Below are positions 1 to 5,618 of a stretch of DNA of 6,515 nt, in pieces. The position numbers and the translations under genes were made by a program. Position 1 is the stretch's first letter. Every line of letters starts with the position of its first letter. Location of the stretch: the NCBI GenBank assembly GCA_002746425.1, contig NVXB01000044.1, forward strand, positions 22,039 to 28,553. The letters run 5' to 3'. The notes below the pieces were generated by a model. The model worked only from the letters and a program-made list of their open reading frames with translations, was not told the origin of the DNA and ran no database searches. This DNA comes from Hyphomicrobiales bacterium (lineage in GTDB: Bacteria; Pseudomonadota; Alphaproteobacteria; Rhizobiales; GCA-2746425).

Positions 1-92
1 TTGTGAAGTCCGTCATCTCCGATTTGCACAGCCCATAGAGGGCTTGCAAGCATCATTAAAATGAAGGTGAGACATGCGATTGGCTTTTTCAT
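1..92 (-). CDS. soxW: SoxW-like periplasmic thioredoxin, N-terminal fragment (cut by window edge)
   Basis: Only the first 30 codons are visible; the gene runs off the left edge. Reading the minus strand from the ATG at 92 gives a classical export signal: Lys-Lys after the initiator Met, a hydrophobic stretch (roughly residues 5-18), then a cleavage-like SPLWA site near residue 21. After that comes VQIGDDGLH. A GDDGLHK-like mature N-terminus is what I recall from thioredoxins encoded beside soxV, which is the main reason for the name; the CxxC active site lies outside the window. A GGAGATC ribosome site sits a few bases before the ATG. The gene starts 30 bp after the soxV stop on the same strand, so the two are probably co-transcribed. 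In Paracoccus-type sox clusters SoxV passes electrons to SoxW. The call of an exported protein is safe; SoxW itself is likely but rests on short sequence and context. Confidence 0.62.
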   Translation of the reverse strand, partial: MKKPIACLTFILMMLASPLWAVQIGDDGLH

Positions 93-122
93 AGTGATCT
101 CCAAACGTGCGAATTATTCAAT

Positions 123-860
123 TTATCCAATGGTTCCCAATTGAGGGAATAGTTCAAGCAACCAGAATGACATGGTTTGCATCGACCCGGTCAGGAACAT
201 GATGCCGGTAAGCACCAGTATAGCACCCATGACTTTTTCGACTTTGCCCAGATGCTGTCTGAACCGGCCCATAAAGCGCATGAATGGCCCGGCAAAAAAC
301 GCTGCCAGAATAAACGGAATGCCAATGCCAAGCGCATAGGCGAACAGCAGCAATCCGCCCTGAAAAGCATCGCCTTGCGTGCCCGCAATCAACAATATCG
401 TTGCCAATACCGGCCCCACACAAGGCGTCCAGCCAAAGGCAAAGGCAAGGCCAACCACATACGCGCCCAAAAAACCGATGGGTTTGTTGCGCACCTGAAA
501 GCGCGCTTCGCGGAATAAAAAGCCAATCCGAAAGACGCCCAGAAAATGCAGACCCATAATCAGGATGATGACACCGGCAACGTAACCAAGCTCGGTTAAA
601 TGATCGATGACAAACGAGCCAAGCAACGAAGCGCTGGCCCCAAGCGCCACGAACACCGTGGCAAAGCCCAGCACAAAGAACAGCGATGCGACGACGATGC
701 GGCCTGCCAGAACAGGCGGGCGCTCTTCATCGGTCAACTCATCAAGGCTGACGCCTGCAAGAAAACACAGGTAGGGCGGTACCAGCGGCAAGACGCAAGG
801 TGAGATAAATGAAATCAAACCGGCTATCAGCGCGCCGCTCAATGATATAGAAAGATCCAT
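123..860 (-). CDS. soxV: CcdA/SoxV-family cytochrome c biogenesis / thiol-disulfide transmembrane transporter
   Basis: This is a polytopic inner-membrane protein of the CcdA/DsbD-beta family, 245 residues from the chosen start, typical of CcdA. The two redox-cysteine motifs are present: SPCVLPLVPPY with Cys22 in the first membrane helix, and GWTPCVGP with Cys147 in the second half. About six hydrophobic segments are readable. The family carries electrons from cytoplasmic thioredoxin across the membrane to periplasmic thiol proteins; in sox clusters the homologue SoxV feeds SoxW. The open frame extends to an ATG at 899, but that start has no ribosome site and adds a polar extension unlike the family. 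ATGs at 869 and 860 share an upstream GGAA; 860 (MDLSISLSG) best matches family N-termini, with 869 the alternative. It is divergent from soxS-soxR and precedes the soxW-like gene. A general cytochrome c maturation CcdA is possible, but context favours SoxV. Confidence 0.85.
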   Translation of the reverse strand: MDLSISLSGALIAGLISFISPCVLPLVPPYLCFLAGVSLDELTDEERPPVLAGRIVVASLFFVLGFATVFVALGASASLLGSFVIDHLTELGYVAGVIILIMGLHFLGVFRIGFLFREARFQVRNKPIGFLGAYVVGLAFAFGWTPCVGPVLATILLIAGTQGDAFQGGLLLFAYALGIGIPFILAAFFAGPFMRFMGRFRQHLGKVEKVMGAILVLTGIMFLTGSMQTMSFWLLELFPQLGTIG

Positions 861-884
861 AATAGGCATTGTTCCATAGGAATG

Positions 885-910
885 AACATATTCATACATT
901 ACAATTTGTT
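885..910. promoter_or_regulatory. Candidate SoxR operator, AT-rich dyad between soxV and soxS
   Basis: The dyad has arms AACATATT (885-892) and AATTTGTT (903-910) separated by 10 bp, so 7 of 8 arm positions pair. It lies 16-25 bp upstream of the two likely soxV starts and in the intergenic region shared with divergent soxS-soxR. A second, nested inverted repeat ATGAA-N4-TTCAT occupies 882-895. ArsR-family repressors bind AT-rich imperfect palindromes of about this size, and the same 8-base arm recurs before soxT. Assignment to SoxR is inference. Confidence 0.4.
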
Positions 911-940
911 TTTATTTTCAGCAATGAAGAAAAATGCTAT

Positions 941-978
941 GTTCCTTTATAAGGCACCTCCCGCGAATTTAAGGGAAC
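941..978. repeat. Imperfect inverted repeat in the soxV-soxS intergenic region
   Basis: GTTCCTTTA (941-949) and TAAGGGAAC (970-978) are inverted copies with one mismatch over nine positions, spaced by 20 bp. A smaller dyad, CCTT-TAT-AAGG, lies at 944-954. It sits 60-100 bp upstream of soxS and could be a second regulator site, a 5' leader structure or part of the soxS promoter. Function is unknown. Confidence 0.3.
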
Positions 979-1037
979 GTTATTTTGCAGTGCCTGGTAG
1001 GAAATATGGCGTGGTCCGGTTTCGGTAAGGCTTTGAA

Positions 1038-1424
1038 ATGAAGAAAACTATTTACGGTGCAGTTTTTTCGATGTTGATGCTGGTTTCGGCGGTATTTCAG
1101 CAGGCTCAGGCGGCCGAGCTGATCATGCTGGAGCAGGATGCTTGCCCATGGTGTAAACGCTGGCATGCCCAAATTGGGCCGATTTATCCCAAAACCTCCG
1201 AAGGCAAACTGGCCCCGCTGCGGCAGGTTAACATTCACAAGCCATTGCCGTCAGATTTAGCAGGATTGCGTGTTGAACCCTTTACGCCCAGTTTTGTGCT
1301 AATGGAGGATGGAATTGAACTTGGCCGTATTCGCGGCTATCCCGGTGAAGAGCTTTTTTGGTGGTTGCTGTCTGATTTAATTAAGAAACTTCCTGAAAAC
1401 GCTAACACTGATTCAGAATCGTAA
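1038..1424 (+). CDS. soxS: SoxS-like periplasmic thioredoxin-fold oxidoreductase
   Basis: The product is a 128-residue exported thioredoxin-fold protein. Residues 1-25 form a Sec signal peptide (MKK, a hydrophobic core, cleavage near AQA-AE). The mature part begins ELIMLEQDACPWCKRW, with the redox pair Cys36-Cys39 as CPWC, and the cis-proline segment PFTPSF follows near residue 83. A glycine-rich IRGYPGEELFWW segment precedes the final helix. The length, the CPWC motif and the position directly before soxR match SoxS of Paracoccus-type sox clusters, which reductively reactivates the SoxYZ carrier in the periplasm. The ATG at 1038 has a TAAGG ribosome site seven bases upstream. The stop codon overlaps the ribosome site of soxR, which indicates tight co-expression. 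No core SoxYZ genes are visible, so the partner is presumed to lie elsewhere. Confidence 0.85.
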   Translation: MKKTIYGAVFSMLMLVSAVFQQAQAAELIMLEQDACPWCKRWHAQIGPIYPKTSEGKLAPLRQVNIHKPLPSDLAGLRVEPFTPSFVLMEDGIELGRIRGYPGEELFWWLLSDLIKKLPENANTDSES

Positions 1425-1429
1425 GGAGG
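1423..1429 (+). promoter_or_regulatory. Strong ribosome-binding site of soxR overlapping the soxS stop
   Basis: AAGGAGG begins inside the TAA stop of soxS (1422-1424) and ends seven bases before the ATG at 1437. It fixes the soxR start despite several in-frame internal Met codons, and suggests translational coupling of soxS and soxR. Confidence 0.8.
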
Positions 1430-1436
1430 GTGCAGT

Positions 1437-1802
1437 ATGCCTGTTCCCGATAGAATGACAGAAATTCAAACCGGAAGCGGCCTGCCATTGGGCGCAGATA
1501 AGTCTATGGATTTCATGATGGAGAGCGCCAAGGAAGCCACAGACTTCCTAAAAGCGCTTGGTCATGAAGGCCGGCTGATGATCTTGTGCCGCCTGGTGGA
1601 GGGCGAATGCTCTGTTACCGAGCTGGAAGATTTGTTGTCAGCTCGCCAGGCGGCGGTGTCGCAGCAACTTGCGCGGTTACGGCTTGAAGGCTTGGTGAAA
1701 ACGCGCCGCGACGGCAAAATCATGTATTATTCGCTGGCAGACGAAAAAGTCGAGCGGATGATTCGCTTGGTTTATGATCTGTTTTGCACAGAAGATTGTT
1801 GA
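1437..1802 (+). CDS. soxR: SoxR, ArsR-family (persulfide-responsive type) transcriptional repressor
   Basis: This is a 121-residue winged-helix regulator. A variable N-terminal tail (residues 1-28) is followed by helices carrying KALGHEGRLMILC, the helix-turn-helix with recognition helix SARQAAVSQQLARLRLEGL (about 68-86), and the wing KTRRDGKIMYYSL. It contains Cys51, Cys58, Cys117 and Cys121. The Cys51-Cys117 pair is separated by 66 residues, the same separation as the sensing cysteines Cys41/Cys107 of SqrR and Cys42/Cys108 of BigR. Those proteins form a tetrasulfide or disulfide bridge on exposure to reactive sulfur and leave DNA. The metal-binding ELCVCDL motif of classical ArsR is absent; the equivalent stretch reads VEGECSVTELEDLL. 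SoxR homologues repress sox genes until thiosulfate or sulfide products appear. It is placed between soxS and the propeller gene and faces soxV divergently, consistent with local autoregulation. Confidence 0.9.
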   Translation: MPVPDRMTEIQTGSGLPLGADKSMDFMMESAKEATDFLKALGHEGRLMILCRLVEGECSVTELEDLLSARQAAVSQQLARLRLEGLVKTRRDGKIMYYSLADEKVERMIRLVYDLFCTEDC

Positions 1803-1817
1803 AGATTGCTGAGCCTT

Positions 1818-2645
1818 ATGACCAGTACACTCGTTATTCATGACATCGCATCTGCACGCGATACCATTGTTCTAGAAACAGAAAAACTGATTGAAGCGCC
1901 GAATTGGGCACCTGATGGCAGCTATTTGCTGGTCAATGGTGAGGGTGTGTTGTTTCGCGTCGATCACGAAGGCGCGCGCACGCTGGAGCAGGTTGATTCT
2001 GGCTTTGCCAGCACCTGCAACAATGATCACGGCATTTCACCCGATGGCAGTACGATTGTTATCAGCGATGGCACAAAATCTGGCCGAAGCCGCATTTATA
2101 CGCTGCCTGTTGGCGGCGGTGCGCCCAAGGCTATCGTCGATGAGGATAATTCCTATTGGCATGGCTGGTCACCAGATGGCGACACGCTGGCCTACTGCGC
2201 GGCCCGCAACGGCATTTTCGATATTTATTCCATCTCACTGTCCGGCGGCGATGAGAAACGCCTGACCGATGGCAAGGGCCACAGTGATGGGCCGGATTAT
2301 TCGCCCGATGGCACATGGATTTGGTTTAACTCCAGCCGTTCCGGCATTATGCAAATCTGGCGCATGCGCACCGATGGCAGCGACTTGCAGCAAATGACAA
2401 ATGATCCTAATTCCAATTGGTTTCCGCATCCTTCCCCGGATGGCAAAACGGTGTTGTACCTCGCCTATGAAGCTGGTGTAGATGGGCATCCGCGTGACCA
2501 TGATGTGGAACTGAAACTGATGGACCCGGATGGCAGCAATGCGCGCTCTATTCTGGCGTTTTTTGGTGGGCAGGGTTCTATCAACGTGCCTTGCTGGTCG
2601 CCAGATAGCACTAAATTTGCCTATATGCGGTATAGTAAAGACTGA
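1818..2645 (+). CDS. Cytosolic TolB-like PD40 beta-propeller protein of unknown function
   Basis: The 275-residue product contains six regularly spaced PD40/TolB-type repeats, each with a (S/A)PDG or SPDS core: near residues 31, 74, 118, 162, 206 and 261. Each is followed by a beta strand such as TLAYCA or TVLYLA, so a six-bladed propeller is expected. There is no signal peptide or membrane segment, unlike periplasmic TolB, so the protein is probably cytoplasmic. The ATG at 1818 starts MTSTLVIHDI, 15 bp after the soxR stop; a TTG at 1806 is possible, and neither has a clear ribosome site. The spacing implies co-transcription with soxS-soxR. The propeller fold usually binds proteins or carbohydrates. 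A link to sulfur metabolism is suggested only by position, and it may be a passenger gene. I do not assign a function. Confidence 0.8.
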   Translation: MTSTLVIHDIASARDTIVLETEKLIEAPNWAPDGSYLLVNGEGVLFRVDHEGARTLEQVDSGFASTCNNDHGISPDGSTIVISDGTKSGRSRIYTLPVGGGAPKAIVDEDNSYWHGWSPDGDTLAYCAARNGIFDIYSISLSGGDEKRLTDGKGHSDGPDYSPDGTWIWFNSSRSGIMQIWRMRTDGSDLQQMTNDPNSNWFPHPSPDGKTVLYLAYEAGVDGHPRDHDVELKLMDPDGSNARSILAFFGGQGSINVPCWSPDSTKFAYMRYSKD

Positions 2646-2671
2646 GGGCTTGTGCCGGATGAAATGTTGCC

Positions 2672-2760
2672 GTCATCCCAAGACTTGATCTTGGGATCCT
2701 GTTGGCAAAAGTGATGAAAGACAAGCTCTTTGCTCACGTCGCTCTCGCTCATAAGATGAC
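2672..2760. repeat. Intergenic palindromic repeat element, about 89 bp
   Basis: The core is a perfect 9-bp inverted repeat, ATCCCAAGA (2675-2683) and TCTTGGGAT (2689-2697), around CTTGA. The outer ends are GTCATC (2672-2677) and GATGAC (2755-2760), also inverted. From memory, many alphaproteobacterial genomes carry intergenic repeats of the form GTCATCCCggacTTGATccgGGATCC, and this looks like a family member with a different core stem. It follows the propeller gene by 26 bp. It could form RNA structure that ends or stabilises the upstream transcript, but no T-run follows the core stem. Confidence 0.6.
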
Positions 2761-2829
2761 CGCCATAGTAGTTTTACTGTAAATTTATCGGAGAATGCCT
2801 CGCGATAGTTGTGTTGAGCTCAAAAATGC

Positions 2830-2855
2830 GATACATTCACAAAATCTAATATGTT
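2830..2855. promoter_or_regulatory. Candidate SoxR operator, AT-rich dyad upstream of soxT
   Basis: GATACATT (2830-2837) and AATATGTT (2848-2855) are separated by 10 bp and pair at 5 of 8 positions. The right arm is the exact complement of the AACATATT arm of the soxV-soxS dyad, and the spacer length is the same. It lies 16 bp before the soxT start, almost the same distance as the other site is from soxV. A weak sigma70-like pair, TTGTGT (2809-2814) and TACATT (2832-2837) with 17-bp spacing, overlaps it, which would suit repression. This is inference. Confidence 0.35.
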
Positions 2856-2857
2856 AG

Positions 2858-2867
2858 AGGGGAGAGG
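2858..2867 (+). promoter_or_regulatory. Ribosome-binding site deciding the soxT start
   Basis: AGGGGAGAGG lies 4-7 bases before the ATG at 2872. The in-frame ATG at 2851 has only AT-rich sequence before it and would itself overlap the dyad and this site, so 2872 is preferred. Confidence 0.65.
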
Positions 2868-2871
2868 CGGC

Positions 2872-3951
2872 ATGGGGGAGCTGTCACCTGGAACAATTGC
2901 CGCTTTAGGGGGGCTTTTGGGAGGCTGCGCACTTGGTTTTGCAGCCCGCTGGGGTCGATTTTGTACATTGGGTGCCGTCGAAGACGTTGCGCTCGCCGGA
3001 GATAGTCGGCGGTTGAGAATGTGGGGGTTGGCCATTGCCATTGCCATGTTCATCACCTTCGCAATGTATGGCGCTGGCCTGATCGACATCACTCAAACTT
3101 TTTATCTAGCCACACCCACAACCATTGTGGCGACTGTTGTTGGCAGCTTCATGTTTGGTTATGGCATGTCGCTGGTTGGTACATGTGGTTTTGGCACGCT
3201 GGCACGCATTGGTGGCGGCGATTTGAAATCGGTGTTTACGTTCTTGATCATGGGCATTACGGCCTATGCGACGATGAGCGGCGCGGGCGCGTATCTGCGA
3301 TTGTTCATCAGTGCGCGTTCTGAGCCACCGATGGAAAACGCTAGTTTTGCCTTTTTGATTGGCGATATGACGGGGCTGTCGCCGGTGATTGTGGGCATGG
3401 CATTTGCCTTGGTAATTGTGATCTATTGCTTCTCTTCTGCGTCGTTTCGACAAAGCCCAAGGTTTGTTATTGCGGCCGTGATTGTTGGTCTGGCCATTGC
3501 TTTTGGCTGGTTCGTCACGGGCTATCTGGCACTCGATCCTTTTGAGCCTTATCCGCTGGAATCCTTTACCTTTGCGGCACCGCTTGGCGAGTCCATTCTC
3601 TATGTGATGGCAATGACTGGCAGCAGTCTCAATTTTGGTATCGGCGCGGTTGCGGGGGTGATTATCGGTGCGGCGGTTACCACGCTGTTTCAAAAACATT
3701 TCCGCTGGGAAGTTTGTGATGATGCCCGCGAAATGCGGCGACAGATGATGGGCGGCGTCCTGATGGGATTTGGCAGTGTCACCGCACTTGGTTGCACTGT
3801 GGGGCAAGGCCTGACCGGCGCTTCGTTGCTGGCATTTTCCACACCAATTGCCTTTGTCTCAATGTATGCCGGTTCGTGGGTTGGATTGCACAAACTGGTT
3901 CATGGATCGGTTCTGGAACCGCTCAAACAAGTGCTGTTTCAACGGCGCTAA
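2872..3951 (+). CDS. soxT: SoxT-type YeeE/YedE inner-membrane sulfur-compound transporter
   Basis: The 359-residue product is a full-length YeeE/YedE protein with two homologous halves and about nine or more hydrophobic segments. Conserved cysteine motifs are GGCALGFAARWGRFC (Cys19, Cys31), GTCGFGTLARIGGGD (Cys105) and GCTVGQG (Cys308); Cys186 and Cys282 are additional. In the thiosulfate transporter TsuA, another YeeE member, three pore cysteines in equivalent GC motifs are needed for uptake, and all three positions are filled here. Sox-linked homologues are called SoxT and are thought to import thiosulfate or sulfane sulfur, or in some cases to signal to SoxR. The ATG at 2872 is chosen for its ribosome site; an upstream ATG at 2851 would add seven residues. 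It is followed after 23 bp by the cytochrome gene and probably heads the soxT-fccA-fccB unit. The exact substrate is not decidable from sequence. Confidence 0.86.
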   Translation: MGELSPGTIAALGGLLGGCALGFAARWGRFCTLGAVEDVALAGDSRRLRMWGLAIAIAMFITFAMYGAGLIDITQTFYLATPTTIVATVVGSFMFGYGMSLVGTCGFGTLARIGGGDLKSVFTFLIMGITAYATMSGAGAYLRLFISARSEPPMENASFAFLIGDMTGLSPVIVGMAFALVIVIYCFSSASFRQSPRFVIAAVIVGLAIAFGWFVTGYLALDPFEPYPLESFTFAAPLGESILYVMAMTGSSLNFGIGAVAGVIIGAAVTTLFQKHFRWEVCDDAREMRRQMMGGVLMGFGSVTALGCTVGQGLTGASLLAFSTPIAFVSMYAGSWVGLHKLVHGSVLEPLKQVLFQRR

Positions 3952-3974
3952 AAGGTGCCAAATTAAGGAATGAT

Positions 3975-4283
3975 ATGCGCAAACATCTCGCCACTTTTGT
4001 CTCCATTTTTGTGTTGCTTGTGGGCACAGTAATGGCCGCTGATGGCGATGTGGAATATGGCGAATATTTATCCTCTGAATGCGTAAGCTGCCACCTCCTG
4101 TCGGGGGAAGAACACGGCATTCCATCGATCATCGGAATGGATGAAGCCTCATTCCTCGCTCTAATGCAATCCTATCGCAATAAAGAGCGGGAAAACCCAA
4201 CAATGCAGACAATTGCTGGCGCGTTGGATGAGGAACAGCTCTCCGCGCTAGCCAACTATTTTTCGACTTTAAGCAGTGAGTGA
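3975..4283 (+). CDS. fccA: FccA-like monoheme c-type cytochrome subunit of flavocytochrome c sulfide dehydrogenase
   Basis: The product is a small 102-residue exported class I cytochrome c. Residues 1-21 form a signal peptide ending VMAA. The single heme site CVSCH spans Cys36-His40, and Met77 in ENPTMQTIA is the likely sixth heme ligand. The C-terminal helix LSALANYFSTL is typical of the fold. An AAGGAA ribosome site lies four bases before the ATG. The gene is 22 bp before fccB, so the two should form the heterodimer: FccB oxidises sulfide and this heme receives the electrons. With one CxxCH it is like the roughly 10-kDa Chlorobium-type subunit rather than the diheme FccA of Allochromatium or diheme SoxE. 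It could equally be labelled soxE by position. The cytochrome call is firm; its partner is inferred from adjacency. Confidence 0.86.
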   Translation: MRKHLATFVSIFVLLVGTVMAADGDVEYGEYLSSECVSCHLLSGEEHGIPSIIGMDEASFLALMQSYRNKERENPTMQTIAGALDEEQLSALANYFSTLSSE

Positions 4284-4292
4284 AACCGTTAT

Positions 4293-4298
4293 AGGAGG
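4293..4298 (+). promoter_or_regulatory. Ribosome-binding site deciding the fccB start
   Basis: A perfect AGGAGG lies seven bases before the ATG at 4306. It rules against the in-frame GTG at 4276, which would overlap the end of fccA and put ten residues in front of the Tat signal. Confidence 0.8.
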
Positions 4299-4305
4299 AA
4301 AAGCA

Positions 4306-5574
4306 ATGACCAAACTTTCAAGACGTCAATTCACCACCCTTTTGGGTGGTGCGGCCGCAGGAGCGCTTGCCGCGCCCTATCTGGCATTTGGGGCTAATCC
4401 CAAAGTTGTGGTGATCGGCGGCGGCGCTGGTGGGGCAACCGCAGCGCGCTATTTGGCCAAGGATTCCAAGGGTGCAATAAACGTCACTCTGGTTGAGCCA
4501 AACAAGCGTTATTACACTTGCTTTTTCTCCAATTTATATCTGGGTGGTTTGCGTGATTACGCCTCCATCGGCCACAGCTATGAAAGACTTGCCATCGAGC
4601 ATGGCATTAATGTGGTGCATGATTGGGCCATCAATGTTGATGGCGATCGCAAGACCGTATCGCTGGGGTCTGGTGCCAGCCTGAGTTACGACAAACTGGT
4701 GCTCTCGCCGGGCATTGATATGAAATATGATAGCGTTCCGGGTTATTCCGTTGAAGCGCAAAACCGTATGCCGCATGGCTGGAAATCGGGTACGCAAGTG
4801 CAGCTGATCAAGGCGCAAGTTGAGGCGATGCCCACAGGCGGAACCTTTGTCATGGTGCCGCCACCCAATCCTTACCGTTGCCCTCCCGGACCTTATGAGC
4901 GCATTTCGATGATTGCGCATGTGCTGTCGCAGAAGAACCCGACCGCCAAAATCATTGTGCTTGATCCAAAGCCCAAATTCTCAAAACAGGCTTTGTTTAT
5001 GGAAGGCTGGGAGGAGTATTACCCCGGCATGGTCGAGTGGATTGACCCAGGCGTTCATGGCGGCATTTTGAATGTTAATCCAGATACGTTGGAGATTGAG
5101 ACCGATCTGGATACATTTGAGGCCGATGCGGTGAGTGTTATTCCAGCGCAAAAGGCTGGCGCAATTGCCATGGCCGCTGGTGTGACAGAGGGTGATTGGG
5201 CACCGATTATCCCGGCAAGCATGCAGTCTAAAGCTGATGAAGACATTTATGTCCTTGGCGATGCTTCAGTTGCTTCATCGATGCCAAAATCGGGCTTTTC
5301 TGCCAACAGCCAGGCAAAAGTTGCGGCCAATCATATCCGGGGTGCACTGACGGGCAGTCGTGTGTTTGATGCTCGTTTTGCCAACACATGCTGGAGCCTG
5401 ATTGCGCCGGATAATGGCGTGAAAGTGGGCGCGAGATATTCGGCTGGTGCCGAGAAGATCGATGTTGTCGATAAATTCATCTCGGCCACAGGTGAAACAG
5501 CGGATTTACGCAAGTCCACCTTTGAGGAATCGGAAGGTTGGTACAAAGCCATCACCGCCGATATGTTCAGCTAA
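4306..5574 (+). CDS. fccB: Flavocytochrome c sulfide dehydrogenase flavoprotein subunit (FccB/SoxF)
   Basis: The 422-residue periplasmic flavoprotein oxidises sulfide to sulfane sulfur or polysulfide and passes electrons to the cytochrome encoded just upstream. The N-terminus carries a twin-arginine signal, SRRQF at residues 5-9, followed by a hydrophobic Ala/Gly stretch to about residue 30, so the folded FAD protein is exported by Tat. The Rossmann motif VVIGGGAGGATAA (35-47) binds FAD. Cys72 in YYTCFFSN corresponds to the cysteine that covalently holds FAD. Cys192 (PYRCPPGPYER) and Cys362 (NTCWSL) correspond to the redox-active disulfide known in Allochromatium FccB. A second FAD-contact motif, DIYVLGDAS, lies at 313-321. 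All catalytic features are intact, and the length is normal. Sulfide:quinone reductases are related, but the Tat signal, the covalent-FAD cysteine and the adjacent cytochrome gene favour FccB. Confidence 0.93.
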   Translation: MTKLSRRQFTTLLGGAAAGALAAPYLAFGANPKVVVIGGGAGGATAARYLAKDSKGAINVTLVEPNKRYYTCFFSNLYLGGLRDYASIGHSYERLAIEHGINVVHDWAINVDGDRKTVSLGSGASLSYDKLVLSPGIDMKYDSVPGYSVEAQNRMPHGWKSGTQVQLIKAQVEAMPTGGTFVMVPPPNPYRCPPGPYERISMIAHVLSQKNPTAKIIVLDPKPKFSKQALFMEGWEEYYPGMVEWIDPGVHGGILNVNPDTLEIETDLDTFEADAVSVIPAQKAGAIAMAAGVTEGDWAPIIPASMQSKADEDIYVLGDASVASSMPKSGFSANSQAKVAANHIRGALTGSRVFDARFANTCWSLIAPDNGVKVGARYSAGAEKIDVVDKFISATGETADLRKSTFEESEGWYKAITADMFS

Positions 5575-5592
5575 AGCCTATCTATCAACCTG

Positions 5593-5618
5593 TAACCCGG
5601 CCCTTGGTGGCCGGGTTA
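5593..5618. terminator. Hairpin terminator between convergent fccB and yeeE
   Basis: A perfect 10-bp stem, TAACCCGGCC (5593-5602) and GGCCGGGTTA (5609-5618), closes a six-base loop, 18 bp after the fccB stop. The right arm includes the stop codon of the minus-strand yeeE gene (5616-5618). T-runs are short on both sides, but a GC-rich stem at the meeting point of convergent genes fits a bidirectional terminator. Confidence 0.75.

Noticed and set aside
111..119. GAAT-T-ATTC palindrome in the soxV-soxW spacer as a regulator site
   Set aside because: Only four-base arms in an AT-rich 30-bp spacer; too short to separate from chance, and it does not share the AACATATT arm.
177..518. A 113-codon plus-strand open frame inside soxV
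   Set aside because: It is antisense to the conserved CcdA gene, has no ribosome site or motif, and has a low-complexity basic composition.
1806..1817. TTG at 1806 as the start of the propeller protein
   Set aside because: It adds only four residues and has no better ribosome site than the ATG at 1818.
2675..2697. Reading the 9-bp stem after the propeller gene as a simple intrinsic terminator
   Set aside because: No T-run follows the stem, and the outer inverted ends fit a dispersed repeat better; a transcript-ending role is not excluded.
3106..3807. A 233-codon open frame on the minus strand inside soxT
   Set aside because: It is fully antisense to a well-supported membrane-protein gene. 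Its product is rich in His, Arg, Asn and Gln with no recognisable motif, as expected of an antisense shadow.
4534..4920. A 128-codon minus-strand open frame inside fccB
   Set aside because: It overlaps the catalytic region of fccB, and its arginine- and histidine-rich product matches no known family.
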